Assembly (NCBI GenBank): GCA_019411365.1 | Contig: DXQT01000052.1 | Coordinates: 1-15,122 of the forward strand | DNA length: 15,122 nt | Direction of reading: 5' to 3' | Source of the DNA: Roseburia sp. | GTDB taxonomy: Bacteria; Bacillota_A; Clostridia; Lachnospirales; Lachnospiraceae | Shown: piece by piece, positions 15,064 through 15,122 of the stretch | Layout: each line of letters starts with the position of its first letter | Numbering within the stretch: position 1 is the first letter of the stretch | Notes under the pieces: generated by a model | Database searches by the model: none | What the model was told of the DNA's origin: nothing | The model's input: the letters and a program-made list of their open reading frames with translations, nothing else | Position numbers and translations under genes: made by a program

Positions 15064-15122
15064 TTATAAAGCATCATTATCCTTTTCTGAACATAATTCC
15101 TTATAAGTCTCTATAGATAATA
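15064..15122 (-). CDS. C-terminal end of an unidentified gene (partial)
   Basis: An open frame enters from the right edge of the window and ends with TAA at 15064-15066, giving LSIETYKELCSEKDNDAL. The hydrophilic, acidic composition is compatible with a natural C-terminus, but 18 residues are too few to assign a family or to be sure the frame is coding. Its position directly before the GNAT remnant means it may have replaced that gene's N-terminal part. Confidence 0.3.
   Translation of the reverse strand, partial: LSIETYKELCSEKDNDAL

Overview
The window looks like a chromosomal segment of a low-to-moderate GC Gram-positive gut anaerobe, most likely Lachnospiraceae or a close clostridial relative. 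This is inferred from strong AGGAGG-type ribosome binding sites, sortase-like surface proteins, a RACo-type corrinoid activator, an AAA-ATPase/PD-(D/E)XK gene of the kind repeated in these genomes, and multidomain GGDEF/EAL response regulators. Nearly all genes lie on the minus strand, so the region reads from high to low coordinates. No tRNA, rRNA, CRISPR array, IS transposase or origin was recognised.

Right end (about 14.2-15.1 kb): a decayed edge. It holds 18 C-terminal codons of an unidentified gene, the C-terminal half of a GNAT acetyltransferase with stops and frame breaks next to an 18-bp perfect palindrome, and a shortened XRE-type HTH gene on the plus strand. Next comes an AAA-ATPase-like/PD-(D/E)XK protein with its own sigma-A-type promoter.

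Middle (about 5.9-12.4 kb): housekeeping and signalling genes, all on the minus strand. They are a 2Fe-2S/ASKHA corrinoid-activating protein (RACo/DUF4445 type), a large REC-GGDEF(degenerate)-EAL-PAS-REC c-di-GMP protein, an Sfp-type phosphopantetheinyl transferase whose GTG start overlaps the preceding stop, a GreA-type elongation factor, and MetF. MetF is closed by a strong intrinsic terminator. MetF and the corrinoid activator both serve methyl-tetrahydrofolate/cobalamin methyl transfer chemistry, though three unrelated genes separate them.

Left end (about 0-5.8 kb): the most interesting part, a self-contained surface-fibre or adhesin locus. A TasA/camelysin-like protein with a SipW-type signal peptide is followed by a protein with a non-canonical sorting-like tail (RTGD, hydrophobic helix, basic end). 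The next gene overlaps it by ATGA and encodes a membrane-anchored protein with a MucBP-like domain. Then come a SARP/BTAD transcription factor carrying a degenerate GGDEF-like C-terminal domain, and a large secreted adhesin with a fibro-slime/PA14-like domain that stops abruptly. The promoter of the first gene has a good -10 but no -35. In the -35 position it has two direct repeats, GTGTGACC, exactly 11 bp apart, which is the arrangement SARP activators are known to bind. My main hypothesis is that the SARP encoded in the locus activates this surface operon and that its degenerate GGDEF domain is a sensory or protein-interaction module. No sortase or SipW-type signal peptidase is in the window; both would have to lie elsewhere, possibly beyond the left edge.
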